In this document: positions 17,006 to 25,824 of the stretch, piece after piece
Layout of the letters: the number at the start of each line of letters is the position of its first letter
How positions within the stretch are numbered: the first letter of the stretch is position 1
Assembly: GCF_001553605.1 (NCBI RefSeq)
Contig: NZ_CP014229.1
Location: forward strand, 1,640,501 to 1,704,500
DNA: 64,000 bases
Source of the DNA: Desulfovibrio fairfieldensis
GTDB lineage: Bacteria; Desulfobacterota; Desulfovibrionia; Desulfovibrionales; Desulfovibrionaceae
Reading direction: 5' to 3'
Notes under the pieces: model-generated
Seen by the model: the letters and a program-made list of their open reading frames with translations, nothing else
The model's database searches: none
What the model was told of the DNA's origin: nothing
Made by a program: the position numbers and the translations under genes

Positions 17006-19337
17006 ACGGCGTTCGTGCGGGAGGCTGGTCCTTGTCGGCCTCCCGCTTTCGCTCTGCTGCGCGGCGCTGGCCTTTGTGCTGGCGCTGCATGCCGCGCCCA
17101 GGCCCGACCTTTACGGCAAGGCGGGCTTCTCGCGCATTTTTCTGGACCGCCGGGACCGCGTGCTGCGCATTACCCTGGCCCCGGACGGCACATACCGTAT
17201 TTTCACGCCCCTGACGGCCATGCCCCCGGAACTCATGGAAGCCACCCTGCTCTACGAGGACCGTTCCTTTTATCGCCACCCCGGCGTCAATCCGCTGGCC
17301 CTGCTGCGTTCCGTGGCCCAGATGGCTCTCGGGGGCCGCCGCATGGGCGGCTCCACCATCAGCATGCAGGTGGTGCGCCTGACCCGGAAGTTCTCCACGG
17401 CCAGCATTCCCGGCAAACTGCGCCAGATCTGGCAGGCTCTGGTGCTGGAACGGCATTACGGCAAGGATGAAATTCTCGAAGCCTACCTCAATCTTGCGCC
17501 CTACGGCGCCAATGTGGAAGGCGTGGGCGCGGCGGCGCGCATCTGGTTCCACAAGGAGGCCGCCGAACTCAGCCTGCCCGAAATTCTGGCCCTCGCACCG
17601 GTGCCCCAGCACCCGGCTGCGCGCAATCCCCTGGCAAGCCGGGGCCGCGCCCTGTCCCTGGCCCGTGCGCGCCTGGACAGAATCTGGCGCGAGGCCCATC
17701 CGCAGGATGCCGGCCAAGGCCTGCCCAATGTGCCTTTGCGGGTGCATGCGCTTTCAGAGCTGCCCTTTGCCGCGCCGCATGCCGTGGACAGCCTGCTGGC
17801 CGGAAGCGAACTGCCCCAAGGCCGTATCTCCACCACCCTGGATCTCGGCCTGCAACGCCTGCTGGAGCGCCAGTTGCGCCGGGCCGTGGAGGCCGGACGG
17901 CTGTGGGGCATGGACAATGCCGCCGCCCTGCTGCTGGACTGGCGCAGCTGTGAAATCCTCGCCCTGGCCGGATCAGCCGATTATTTCAACGCCGCGATCC
18001 AGGGGCAGGTGGACGGCACGGCGGCGCGACGCTCGCCCGGCTCCACCCTGAAGCCCTTTATTTACGCCCTGGCCCTGCAGGAGGGACTGATCCATCCGGA
18101 AACCCTGCTTTCCGACACGCCGCGCGCGTTCAAAGGCTATGAGCCGGAAAATGCCGACGGCGGTTTTCGCGGCCCTATCAGCGCGCGTATGGCCCTGCTG
18201 GGCAGTCGCAACATCCCCGCCATCGCTCTGGCCAGCCAGTTGCCCGCGCCGGGCCTGTACGGTTTTTTGGGCAAAGCCGGGGTGCGTTTCGAGCACGGAC
18301 CGGAGCATTACGGACTGGCCCTGGTTCTGGGCGGCGCGGAGGTGAGCATGCGCGAGCTGGCCGGGCTGTATGCCCTGCTGCCCAACCGGGGCATCTGGCG
18401 CGCTCCCGTGCTCCGGCGAGACGAACACGCGACCGGTCCGCTTCCCCTGCTCAAGCCCGAAGCGGCCTTTGTGGCTCTGCAAATGTTGCGCGCGCCGTCG
18501 CCCCAAGGCTTTGACCGCACGCCGACCTACTGGAAAACCGGCACGTCCAACGGCCTGCGCGACGCCTGGACCGCCGGGGTTTTCGGGCCTTACGTCCTGG
18601 TAGTCTGGGTGGGCCGTTTTGACGGCGCGGCCAATCCCGGCTTCAATGGCCTGCACGCGGCGACCCCCATTTTCTTCAGTATCCGGCGCTCCCTTGAGGC
18701 CCTGAACCCGACCGGCGCTTTGCCGGATCCGGCCGCCGACGACGAGGGCTTGAATATCCGCCGTATCGCCGTCTGCACGGCCACGGGCGATACGGACCTC
18801 AGCCTCTGCCCGGAACCATCGCGCCAGACCGGCACCTGGTTCATCCCCGGCATCTCGCCCATCCGCGATTCGGGCATTCTGCGACGCATCCTGGTGGATG
18901 ATGCGACGGGCTTTCGTCAATGCCGGGCCGTGCCGGGACGCACCAGGGAAGTCGTCTGGGAATTCTGGCCCGCCGACCTGCGTCGTCTTTTCAGTCAGGC
19001 CGGCGTACGCAAGCCCCCGGCCCCACCTCTGGCTCCGGAATGCCGCGAGACGGATACCCCCTGGCAGGTTCCCGGCCGCGCCCCGCTGATTTCTTCGCCC
19101 AAACCGGGCTTGGTCTATGCGGCGAGCCTCAAACATCCGCAAAAAATTCCCCTGCTGGCCGACGCGGACGCCGACGCGGGCTGCGTCTACTGGTTCGCGG
19201 ATACGCGCTATCTTGGCCGCAGCGAGCCGGACGAACCGCTGCTCTGGCAGGCCGCGCCGGGCGTCACCCGGCTCACGGCCGTTGACGACCTGGGCCGGGC
19301 GAGCAGCGTACGGGTGGTGACGGAAAGCTTGCCCTGA
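16995..19337 (+). CDS. pbpC: Penicillin-binding protein 1C (bifunctional transglycosylase/transpeptidase)
   Basis: A 780-residue class A PBP anchored by one N-terminal membrane helix (about 10-32). The transglycosylase domain carries catalytic Glu88 in YEDRSFYRHPG and the GGSTISMQ motif (about 118-125). The transpeptidase domain carries Ser350 in SPGSTLKP (SxxK), SRN (404-406) and KTGTS (514-518). A C-terminal PBP1C-specific domain of about 120 residues follows. All catalytic residues are present. The start is TTG at 16995 with GGAGAAG seven bases upstream, inside the end of the alpha-2-macroglobulin gene. PBP1C is thought to mend peptidoglycan when proteases breach the outer membrane. Confidence 0.93.
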   Translation: MRSKRRSCGRLVLVGLPLSLCCAALAFVLALHAAPRPDLYGKAGFSRIFLDRRDRVLRITLAPDGTYRIFTPLTAMPPELMEATLLYEDRSFYRHPGVNPLALLRSVAQMALGGRRMGGSTISMQVVRLTRKFSTASIPGKLRQIWQALVLERHYGKDEILEAYLNLAPYGANVEGVGAAARIWFHKEAAELSLPEILALAPVPQHPAARNPLASRGRALSLARARLDRIWREAHPQDAGQGLPNVPLRVHALSELPFAAPHAVDSLLAGSELPQGRISTTLDLGLQRLLERQLRRAVEAGRLWGMDNAAALLLDWRSCEILALAGSADYFNAAIQGQVDGTAARRSPGSTLKPFIYALALQEGLIHPETLLSDTPRAFKGYEPENADGGFRGPISARMALLGSRNIPAIALASQLPAPGLYGFLGKAGVRFEHGPEHYGLALVLGGAEVSMRELAGLYALLPNRGIWRAPVLRRDEHATGPLPLLKPEAAFVALQMLRAPSPQGFDRTPTYWKTGTSNGLRDAWTAGVFGPYVLVVWVGRFDGAANPGFNGLHAATPIFFSIRRSLEALNPTGALPDPAADDEGLNIRRIAVCTATGDTDLSLCPEPSRQTGTWFIPGISPIRDSGILRRILVDDATGFRQCRAVPGRTREVVWEFWPADLRRLFSQAGVRKPPAPPLAPECRETDTPWQVPGRAPLISSPKPGLVYAASLKHPQKIPLLADADADAGCVYWFADTRYLGRSEPDEPLLWQAAPGVTRLTAVDDLGRASSVRVVTESLP

Positions 19338-19533
19338 GTGCGTGCCCGCCATGCGCGCACGGCGTCGTCCGGCTGTTTGCTTTGACAAGAATTGGCCGAG
19401 ACCATATCCTGTTTCCCCCTTTTGTTTCGGAACCCGTTGGGGAAACTTCCGTGCCAAGGCAATTCACTCATTTCAAATGTTAATTGCTCTGGCGGTCGCG
19501 TGAGCGGACCCCGCAGCACTCGGGCGGTGTAGA

Positions 19534-19558
19534 GTTTGAGATGTGTAACATTTCAAAC
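19534..19558 (+). promoter_or_regulatory. Palindromic operator-like site upstream of the AEC permease
   Basis: GTTTGAG-N11-TTCAAAC, 34 bases before the start codon. It is the centre of the 54-base block 19521-19574 that is 46/54 identical to the block before the aldo/keto reductase (minus strand 4472-4419). Conservation extends from CGGGCGG to TAATG, wider than a single operator. Confidence 0.5.
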
Positions 19559-19591
19559 GCAAAATGTTGTAATGGCCGGAGCCGGTTTTTC

Positions 19592-20563
19592 ATGGACAGG
19601 TTGCTGCTCACTCTCGGGATCATTTTCGTCAGCCTGGCGGCGGGCTATGCCTTCCGGCACGCCGTCACGACCGGGCGCGTCCGCCTTTCCGAGGGAACCC
19701 TGATCCTTGCGCGTCAACGCCTGCAGACAGCGGCGGTCTTTGTGCTGATTCCCATCTCGGCCATGCTCTCCCTCTGGGGCCTGCCCTCGCCGGACACGCG
19801 CCTGCTGGCCCTCCCCCTGCTGGGCCTTGCCGCCTGGATCTGGGGCGGCGCCCTCTCGCTGCTCTTCGCCCGCTGGCTCAGGCTGGACCGGGCCCAGACC
19901 GGCAGCCTGTACTGCTGCGGCACCTTCACCAACATCGGCGCCGTGGGCTCACTGGTCTGCGTGCTCTTTCTCGGCGAAAGCGCCATCGCCCTGGTGGCCT
20001 TGTACCGGCTCTGCGAGGAACTGTTTTATTTCAGCGTTTCCTTTCCTATCGCCCGCTGGTACAGCCGGGAAAACGGCGGCCAACGGCTTTCCTTCCGCAA
20101 TCTGCGCTTTGATCCCATTTTAAAAGTGGTGCTCAGCGCCCTTCTGCTCGGCATCGCGCTCAATCTGCTGCATGTGCCCCGCCCGGAATTCTGCGGCCGC
20201 CTGGCCTCCGGCTTTATGATTCTGGCTACCGTGCTTTTTCTGTTTGCCATCGGTCTGAGCCTGCGGCTGTCGCGCCTGGCCCGGTATACCCGCCAGAGCC
20301 TTGCCGTGTGCGCCATAAAATTCATCGGCGTGCCGCTGTTGATCACCGGCATTGCCAAGGCAGTCGGTTACGGGGCCATCGACAACGGCCTGCCCCTGAA
20401 AGTGGTGGCCGTGCTCTCATCCATGCCCGTGGCCATGACCGCGCTGGTGCCCCCGTCCCTGTTCAGTCTGGACCTGGATCTGGCCAATGCCTGCTGGATT
20501 TTCAGCACCCTGGCTCTGGTGGCGGTGCTGCCCGCTCTGCTTCTGGTCCTGCCGCGGCTCTGA
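19592..20563 (+). CDS. AEC (auxin efflux carrier) family permease
   Basis: A 323-residue inner-membrane protein with about ten hydrophobic segments of the AEC/BASS-like fold. Bacterial members move small organic acids such as malate or malonate, or unknown solutes. ATG 19592 follows GGAG at a workable distance; a longer frame extends upstream but would cross the conserved promoter palindrome. The gene lies directly before a TRAP transporter operon, with 76 bases between, so both may serve organic acid uptake or release. Confidence 0.8.
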   Translation: MDRLLLTLGIIFVSLAAGYAFRHAVTTGRVRLSEGTLILARQRLQTAAVFVLIPISAMLSLWGLPSPDTRLLALPLLGLAAWIWGGALSLLFARWLRLDRAQTGSLYCCGTFTNIGAVGSLVCVLFLGESAIALVALYRLCEELFYFSVSFPIARWYSRENGGQRLSFRNLRFDPILKVVLSALLLGIALNLLHVPRPEFCGRLASGFMILATVLFLFAIGLSLRLSRLARYTRQSLAVCAIKFIGVPLLITGIAKAVGYGAIDNGLPLKVVAVLSSMPVAMTALVPPSLFSLDLDLANACWIFSTLALVAVLPALLLVLPRL

Positions 20564-20639
20564 CGCCCGGCGCGCCGCAGTCGATCCCGCGATAAAATAT
20601 CTGATTTTACCGCGCATATCTTCAGAGGAGGTTTTACTG

Positions 20640-21722
20640 ATGAAACGCTGTTTGCTCCGGAGCGCCCTGGCGCTCTGCGCCTGTCTGCTGGCCGCGCCGC
20701 TCCCGTCCCCGGCGGCCCCTTACAAAGCCGAGTACAAACTGAGCGTGGTGCCCGGCGCCACGTCCGGCTGGGGCATGACCGCCGCGTATTTCGCCGACCT
20801 TGTGCGCGAACGCTCGCAGGGGCGCATCAACATCAAGGTCTATCCTTCCAGCCAGCTGCTGGCGGGCAAGCAGACCTCGGAATTCCTGATGCTGCGCAAC
20901 GGGGCCATTGACTTCGCCCTGGCTTCGACCATCAACTGGTCCCCCCAGATCAAGGAACTGAACCTCACGGCCCTGCCCTTCTTCCTGGCCGTGCAGCCGG
21001 ACCGCTACAAGGCCATGGACGCCGTCATGGCGGGCAAATCCGGCAAGATGATGGTTGACGCCATTGAGAAAAAGGGCGTGAAAATCATCGGCTGGGCCGA
21101 GAACGGCTTTCGCGAAATGACCACCAGCAAGGGCCCCATCAGCAAGCCCGAGGACATGAGCGGGCTCAAGATCCGGGTGGTGGGCAGCCCCATCTTCATT
21201 GAGACCTTCCGGGCGCTGGGCGCCAATCCCGTGAACATGAACTGGAGCGAAGCCACCACCGGCTTCCAGCAGGGCGTGGTGGACGGGCAGGAAAACCCCA
21301 CCAACGGCATCAATATCCCGCTGAAAATCTGGGATTATCACAAGTATCACTGCGACTGGCACTACATCATCGACCCGCTGCTCATGGGCGTGAACCCCAC
21401 GGTCTGGAAGAGCTTCAGCCCCGAGGACCAGAAACTGCTTCTGGAATGCGCCGCGGAAACCGAAAAATACGGCAAGGCGCTTTCCCGCCTGTGCATGGAC
21501 GACGGCTCTTCCCTGGCCTACCTGAAGAGCATCGACAAGCTGCCGGAAGTGACCGAGCCCTACGCCTTCATGGAACAACAGGGCATGATCGTCACCCGGT
21601 TGAGCCCGGAACAGATCGCCAAGTTCCATGAGGCCACCCAAAAGGTGCGCGCGGACTGGACCGCCAAGATCGGCCCGGATCTGGTCAAAGCCGCTGAAGA
21701 GGACATGGCCGCCGCCAAGTAA
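20640..21722 (+). CDS. dctP: TRAP transporter substrate-binding protein (DctP family)
   Basis: A 360-residue periplasmic binding protein. The start ATG 20640 has a strong GAGGAGG site and leads into a signal peptide (LLRSALALCACLLAAPLPSPAA, cleavage about residue 26). Family motifs are YPSSQL, the DFALAS strand and LKIRVVGSPIF, where Arg179 is the conserved arginine that pairs with the carboxylate of the ligand. The GFQQGVVDGQENP motif is also typical. The substrate is probably a carboxylate; the exact compound is unknown. It precedes dctQ and dctM, separated from them by an intergenic repeat. Confidence 0.92.
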   Translation: MKRCLLRSALALCACLLAAPLPSPAAPYKAEYKLSVVPGATSGWGMTAAYFADLVRERSQGRINIKVYPSSQLLAGKQTSEFLMLRNGAIDFALASTINWSPQIKELNLTALPFFLAVQPDRYKAMDAVMAGKSGKMMVDAIEKKGVKIIGWAENGFREMTTSKGPISKPEDMSGLKIRVVGSPIFIETFRALGANPVNMNWSEATTGFQQGVVDGQENPTNGINIPLKIWDYHKYHCDWHYIIDPLLMGVNPTVWKSFSPEDQKLLLECAAETEKYGKALSRLCMDDGSSLAYLKSIDKLPEVTEPYAFMEQQGMIVTRLSPEQIAKFHEATQKVRADWTAKIGPDLVKAAEEDMAAAK

Positions 21723-21723
21723 C

Positions 21724-21865
21724 TAGAGCAGATTAACTTTGAAATTTTACAAATTTCAAAGTCGGCATTCTGGCGAAAAACGTGGTTTTCACCAGAATCC
21801 ACGCCGCTTCGCGGCGCGCCGCACCGTGTACGGCGTTAGGGCGGTTTCAAAGTGGAAATGCTCTA
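21724..21865. repeat. 142-bp MITE-like element with 21-bp terminal inverted repeats
   Basis: The ends read TAGAGCA-N5-ACTTTGAAA and TTTCAAAGT-N5-TGCTCTA, an exact inverted match except for the five central bases. Inside are two more hairpins: ACTTTGAAATTT/AAATTTCAAAGT (21736-21762) and ATTCTGG...CCAGAAT (21767-21798). It starts right after the dctP stop codon and separates dctP from dctQ. No target duplication is visible. Confidence 0.55.
21736..21762. promoter_or_regulatory. Perfect 12-bp dyad of the TTTGAA-N11-TTCAAA type
   Basis: The dyad matches the core of the site before the AEC permease at 20 of 23 bases. Lying between dctP and dctQ it could weaken transcription, set dctP in excess, or be an operator; alternatively it is simply the end of the repeat element. 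Confidence 0.4.
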
Positions 21866-21949
21866 AAGAGTCGGGCGGATGCCGAAGCTCAGCGCCTGTT
21901 GGCGAACGGGCCTTTGCTCCGGCATCCGCGCCGGAATGCGGAGAGCAGG

Positions 21950-22420
21950 ATGTTGCGTTTTCTGGATACGCGCTTTGAGGAACTTCTCGGCTCGCTGTTG
22001 CTGGCGGTCATGGTGAGCATCGCGTTCATCAATGTGATCGTGCGCTACTGCACGTCTTTTTCCTTTGCCTGGACCGAGGAGCTGACCGTCAATTTTTTTG
22101 TCTGGGTGGTGCTGCTGGGCACGGCGCGCTCTTTCCGGGAAGGGAGCCACCTGGGCATGAACCTGCTCTATGACGCACTGCCGCGCAACGCGCGCCGGAT
22201 CTGCTACTGGCTCGGCATGCTGCTCTGCATCGCCTTTTTCGGGGCGCTGTGCTGGACCGGCACGCTGGAAGTGCTGGACGAGTACGATCTGGAATCCATT
22301 TCCGAGTCCCTGGGCATTCCGGTCTGGTGGTACACTATCGCCACGCCGCTCTTTTCCCTGCTGATTATTTTCCGCATGCTGCAACGGTCCTGCGCCGATC
22401 TGCGCTCGGGCAACTACTAG
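21950..22420 (+). CDS. dctQ: TRAP transporter small membrane subunit (DctQ family)
   Basis: A 156-residue inner-membrane protein with four hydrophobic helices. Family features are the NVIVRYCTSFSFAWTEEL stretch and VNFFVWVVLLGTARSFREGSHL. It bridges the binding protein and the large permease. ATG 21950 with GGAGAG just upstream was preferred over a longer frame that would read through the intergenic repeat. The dctM gene follows after 11 bases. Confidence 0.9.
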   Translation: MLRFLDTRFEELLGSLLLAVMVSIAFINVIVRYCTSFSFAWTEELTVNFFVWVVLLGTARSFREGSHLGMNLLYDALPRNARRICYWLGMLLCIAFFGALCWTGTLEVLDEYDLESISESLGIPVWWYTIATPLFSLLIIFRMLQRSCADLRSGNY

Positions 22421-22431
22421 AGGGGGTCGTC

Positions 22432-23730
22432 ATGGAAACAACCTTGTTTCAGGACCCCGCGTTCTGGCTGCTCACGCTCTTTCTGATCCCCCTGCTGCTC
22501 AGGGTGCCCATCGCCCTTTCCCTGGGCTTTGCGGCCCTGGTGGTCGTCTGGAAGTGGGACATGGGCTTCAGCATGCTCTCCTACAACTTTTTCGCGGGCA
22601 TCGCCAAATTTCCCCTCCTGGCCATCCCCTTCTTCATCCTGGCGGGCTATATCATGGAGCGCGCGGGCATCGCGGCGCGCATTGTGGCCCTGATGGAAGC
22701 CCTGACCGGCTCCATGACCGGCGGCCTGGCCGTGGCTACCGTGGCCGTGGCCACCTTCTGGGGAGCGGTAAGCGGCTCCGGCCCGGCCACGGTGGCCGCG
22801 CTGGGCCTGATCCTGATCCCCGGCATGGCCATGGCGGGCTATGACAAAGCCTTTGCCGCGGCCACGGTTTCCGTGACCTCGGGTCTGGCCATCGTCATTC
22901 CGCCGAGCATCGCCTTCATCGTCTACGGCGGCGTGGCCAATGTCTCGGTACCGGCGCTGTTCGCGGCGGGCTTTATCCCCGGCGTCATTGTGGCCTTGTT
23001 CATCATGGGCGCGGTGCTGATCATTTCGCGCAAAAAGGGCTACCGGGGCGAAAAGCGCGGCCAGCCGGTGAGCAAGGCCTTGCGCGAGGCCTTCTGGGGC
23101 ATAATGACGCCTGTGGTCATTCTCGGCGGCATTTACGGCGGCGTGTTCACGCCCACCGAGGCCGCGGCTGTGGCCGTGTTCTATGGCCTGTTCGTGGGCG
23201 TGTTCATTTACCGCACCATCAACAGCCTGAACATGCTGTTCGAAATTTTTTCCGCCAGCATGCGGGCCACAGCCGTGGTCATGATTGTGGTGACCTGCGC
23301 GGGCCTTTATTCCTGGGTGGCCTCCACCGTGGGCCTGGTGGAAAAAGGTTCGGCCGTGCTGCTCTCCCTGTCGGACAACCAGTGGGTTGTGCTGCTGATG
23401 ATCAACATCATCCTGCTGCTGGCAGGCATGCTGCTGGACGCCATCTCCATTTATTACGTTTTTCTGCCCTTCATGCTGCCCATCATGGCCCACTTTCACT
23501 GGGATCCCATCTGGTTCGGCATCATGATGACGGTCAACCTGGCCGTGGGACAAGTCACGCCGCCCGTGGCGGTCAATCTGTATGTGGGGGCCAACATCAG
23601 CGGCCTGAGCATGGAGCAGATCAGCAAACCGGCCCTGCCGCTGATTTTCGCGGCATTGCTGGCCCTGGTCGTCATTGTGCTCTTCCCCCGGCTTTCCACA
23701 TTCCTGCCGCAACTGCTCGGCCTGTCATAG
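22432..23730 (+). CDS. dctM: TRAP transporter large permease subunit (DctM family)
   Basis: A 432-residue polytopic permease that couples solute uptake to a sodium or proton gradient. About twelve membrane helices, with signatures FFILAGYIMERAGIAARIV, GAVSGSGPATVAALG and VAVNLYVGANISGL. Start ATG 22432 follows an AGGGGG site. It completes the dctP-dctQ-dctM operon, which ends at a hairpin (23763-23797). Confidence 0.93.
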   Translation: METTLFQDPAFWLLTLFLIPLLLRVPIALSLGFAALVVVWKWDMGFSMLSYNFFAGIAKFPLLAIPFFILAGYIMERAGIAARIVALMEALTGSMTGGLAVATVAVATFWGAVSGSGPATVAALGLILIPGMAMAGYDKAFAAATVSVTSGLAIVIPPSIAFIVYGGVANVSVPALFAAGFIPGVIVALFIMGAVLIISRKKGYRGEKRGQPVSKALREAFWGIMTPVVILGGIYGGVFTPTEAAAVAVFYGLFVGVFIYRTINSLNMLFEIFSASMRATAVVMIVVTCAGLYSWVASTVGLVEKGSAVLLSLSDNQWVVLLMINIILLLAGMLLDAISIYYVFLPFMLPIMAHFHWDPIWFGIMMTVNLAVGQVTPPVAVNLYVGANISGLSMEQISKPALPLIFAALLALVVIVLFPRLSTFLPQLLGLS

Positions 23731-23762
23731 CCGACATTCTACTTGAAAGGCTCTAAACGCGA

Positions 23763-23797
23763 CAAAGCCCCCGTCCTAGATTCGAACGGGGGCTTTG
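23763..23797. terminator. Bidirectional hairpin between dctM and the macrodomain gene
   Basis: CAAAGCCCCCGT (23763-23774) pairs perfectly with 23786-23797 across an 11-base loop, between two convergent genes. The T run is short (TTTG) on either strand. Confidence 0.7.
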
Positions 23798-23808
23798 CCG
23801 CCAATGTC

Positions 23809-24375
23809 TTACAAAGATGAATCGCTACATATGCCGAGGCATTCCCGCAGCGCTTCCTCATGGGCCATACGGGAAGCCGGGGAAAAACAAACCAGCCGCA
23901 CCTCGTCCGGTTCCGGGTGATCGCGCAGGAAATCCAGCACCGTGGCCACGGCGATATGAGCCGCCTCCCGTGCCGGATAGCCGTAAACACCGGTGGAAAT
24001 GGCCGGAAAGGCCACAACCCGCGCCTTGACGCCCACGGCCTCTTCCAGAGCGCGTCGGTATGCCGAGGCCAACAGACGCGCTTCGCCGTGCGTGCCGCCC
24101 CGCCAGACCGGGCCCACTGTGTGGATGACATAGCGCGCGGGAAGGCGAAAGCCGGGCGTGACTTTGGCCTCGCCCGTGGGACAACCGCCCAGAGGACGGC
24201 AGACGGCCAGGAGTTCCGGTCCGGCGGCACGGTGAATGGCTTCGTCCACGCCGCCTCCGCCCAGCAGGCCTTCATTGGCGGCATTGACAACGACATCCAC
24301 TGCTTGGCGGGTGATGTCGCCTTCCATAATGCGCAACCGTCGCGCGGCCTTTTCCATATGATTTGCTTTCGGCAT
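23809..24375 (-). CDS. Macrodomain protein (YmdB-like O-acetyl-ADP-ribose deacetylase)
   Basis: A 188-residue single macrodomain that should hydrolyse O-acetyl-ADP-ribose or remove ADP-ribose from targets. The ADP-ribose pocket is clear: [19 protein letters not shown] (about residues 29-46, with Asn31, Asn34 and Asp44) and [10 protein letters not shown] later. No partner ADP-ribosyltransferase lies nearby. Two starts are possible, 24375 or MEKAARR at 24357; neither has a strong ribosome site. It lies just downstream of cfa on the same strand (12 bases), so both may be co-transcribed. Confidence 0.85.
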   Translation of the reverse strand: MPKANHMEKAARRLRIMEGDITRQAVDVVVNAANEGLLGGGGVDEAIHRAAGPELLAVCRPLGGCPTGEAKVTPGFRLPARYVIHTVGPVWRGGTHGEARLLASAYRRALEEAVGVKARVVAFPAISTGVYGYPAREAAHIAVATVLDFLRDHPEPDEVRLVCFSPASRMAHEEALRECLGICSDSSL

Positions 24376-24387
24376 GGCATTGCGGCT

Positions 24388-25494
24388 TCAGGGCCGACAA
24401 TATCCTCCCACAGCCCCGTGCGGGCTGAGTACGATCTGCCACAATTGCAGATCACGCGCGCGGAACGCCCCGGCGCAACTCAGCAAATAGTAATGAAACA
24501 TACGAAACACGCTTTCCGAGCAAGAGAATTTTCCCTCTTCCCGTCCTCGTCTGAAGTTCTCGGCCCAGGCCATCAGAGTCTTGTCGTAATCGGCCCCGAA
24601 ATTGTGCCAGTCTTCCATGACAAAACGTCCGGCAATGGCATTACCGATCTCGGCAATGCTGGGCAGGATGCCGTTGCGGAAGATATATTTTTCAATCCAC
24701 GGGTCCACGGAAAGGCGTTTCTGATTGGCGCCGATGGTGTGCAGCAGAAAAAGGCCGTCCTCACGGAGCAGATGATAGGCCGAATCCATGAACACGGCAT
24801 AGTTTTTGTGGCCCACATGCTCGAACATGCCCACGGAAACAACGCGCTCATACTTCCCGATCAGGGAACGATAGTCTTTCAGCAGCCACTCCACATCCAG
24901 GCCCTGGCTGTGGCTCTCGGCATATTGGGCCTGAGCCCAGGAAACTGTGACGCCCGTCACATGCACACCATACTGCTGTGCCATGTAGCGCCCCAGGCCG
25001 CCCCAGCCGCAGCCGATGTCCAGGACGCGCATACCCGGCTTTAACTGCAATTTGCGGCAGATCAGCTCCATTTTATCCTGCTGGGCCCGCTCCAGGCTGT
25101 CGGCGTGTTCCCAATAACCGCAGCTATACTGCATGAATGGGTCGAGCATGGCTTCAAACATGTCGTTGTCAAAGTCATAATGCCCTCTGGCCACCATGCG
25201 TGCGCGGGCCACGCTTTGCAAATTACGCAAGGCATAGGCGGCAATGCCCAGCAAGACCGGCAGTGTCAGCCGGAAATGCTTTTCCAGGTCGCCGCGCATA
25301 ATCCGGTAAAAGAGCTGGTCCAGGGCTTGGCAGTCCCACCAGCCTTCCATATAGGCTTCGCCGAGGCCCAGGCTGCCCTGGCGGATGACCCGGTCCCAAA
25401 GGCGATGGTTATGTATTTGAATATCCCAAGGTCGGGATCCGTTTATCTGTACGTCAATCTTGGCCAGCATCTCCTTGATGACCGACTCTGTCAT
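24388..25494 (-). CDS. cfa: Cyclopropane-fatty-acyl-phospholipid synthase
   Basis: A 368-residue SAM-dependent enzyme that converts cis double bonds of membrane phospholipid acyl chains into cyclopropane rings. The N-terminal lipid-binding part holds GLGEAYMEGWWD; then MQYSCGYW (about 121-128) and the SAM motif VLDIGCGWGGLG (about 157-168), VTVSWAQ and GMFEHVGHKNY follow. Length fits the family (370-390). GGAG lies eight bases before the ATG. The modification usually protects cells against acid and entry into stationary phase. Confidence 0.93.
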   Translation of the reverse strand: MTESVIKEMLAKIDVQINGSRPWDIQIHNHRLWDRVIRQGSLGLGEAYMEGWWDCQALDQLFYRIMRGDLEKHFRLTLPVLLGIAAYALRNLQSVARARMVARGHYDFDNDMFEAMLDPFMQYSCGYWEHADSLERAQQDKMELICRKLQLKPGMRVLDIGCGWGGLGRYMAQQYGVHVTGVTVSWAQAQYAESHSQGLDVEWLLKDYRSLIGKYERVVSVGMFEHVGHKNYAVFMDSAYHLLREDGLFLLHTIGANQKRLSVDPWIEKYIFRNGILPSIAEIGNAIAGRFVMEDWHNFGADYDKTLMAWAENFRRGREEGKFSCSESVFRMFHYYLLSCAGAFRARDLQLWQIVLSPHGAVGGYCRP

Positions 25495-25600
25495 GGTTAT
25501 GGCTCCAAATGCTTTTTCCGCCGCTCTGTATTGTCAAAAAGCCGCCGCCGAAAAAGAACAGCGGAAACAAAAAGAAGGTCAGGGGCAACAGCTTTTTCAT
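25454..25600 (-). CDS. Possible small membrane or leader peptide overlapping the cfa start
   Basis: A 48-residue frame beginning MKKLLPLTFFLFPLFFFGGG with AAGG eight bases upstream; it overlaps the first 41 bases of cfa in another frame. The hydrophobic N-terminus resembles a signal anchor and translation could couple to cfa. No homologue is recognised and it may be chance. Confidence 0.25.
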   Translation of the reverse strand: MKKLLPLTFFLFPLFFFGGGFLTIQSGGKSIWSHNHDRVGHQGDAGQD

Positions 25601-25824
25601 ATATTACCTTATACTTCTTTTGAAGTATCCCCATCCGCGCCTGTTGACAAGAGGCGCATGTTCTAAAAATACCTTATTATTTATTATAGTTAAATAAAAA
25701 ATTTACGGCCTTGCACTTGTGCATAACAAAAGGCTACGGGGTACGCGGCGAACTTTGCCTTGCGGAACGGATTTTGCTATTACTTCGGACATATCACTAT
25801 GCTTCTGTCCCACAGGATGAATTG
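25601..25824. other. AT-rich divergent promoter region between cfa and rfbB
   Basis: About 220 bases, markedly AT-rich at 25660-25705. TTGACA at 25644-25649 on the plus strand could be a -35 element but no good -10 lies at 17 bases. This is the left border of the glycan locus and should hold its first promoter. Confidence 0.35.

Noticed and set aside
23763..23797. GATTCGAAC stretch suggesting a tRNA T-loop
   Set aside because: The surrounding bases form a simple hairpin with no acceptor, D or anticodon arms.
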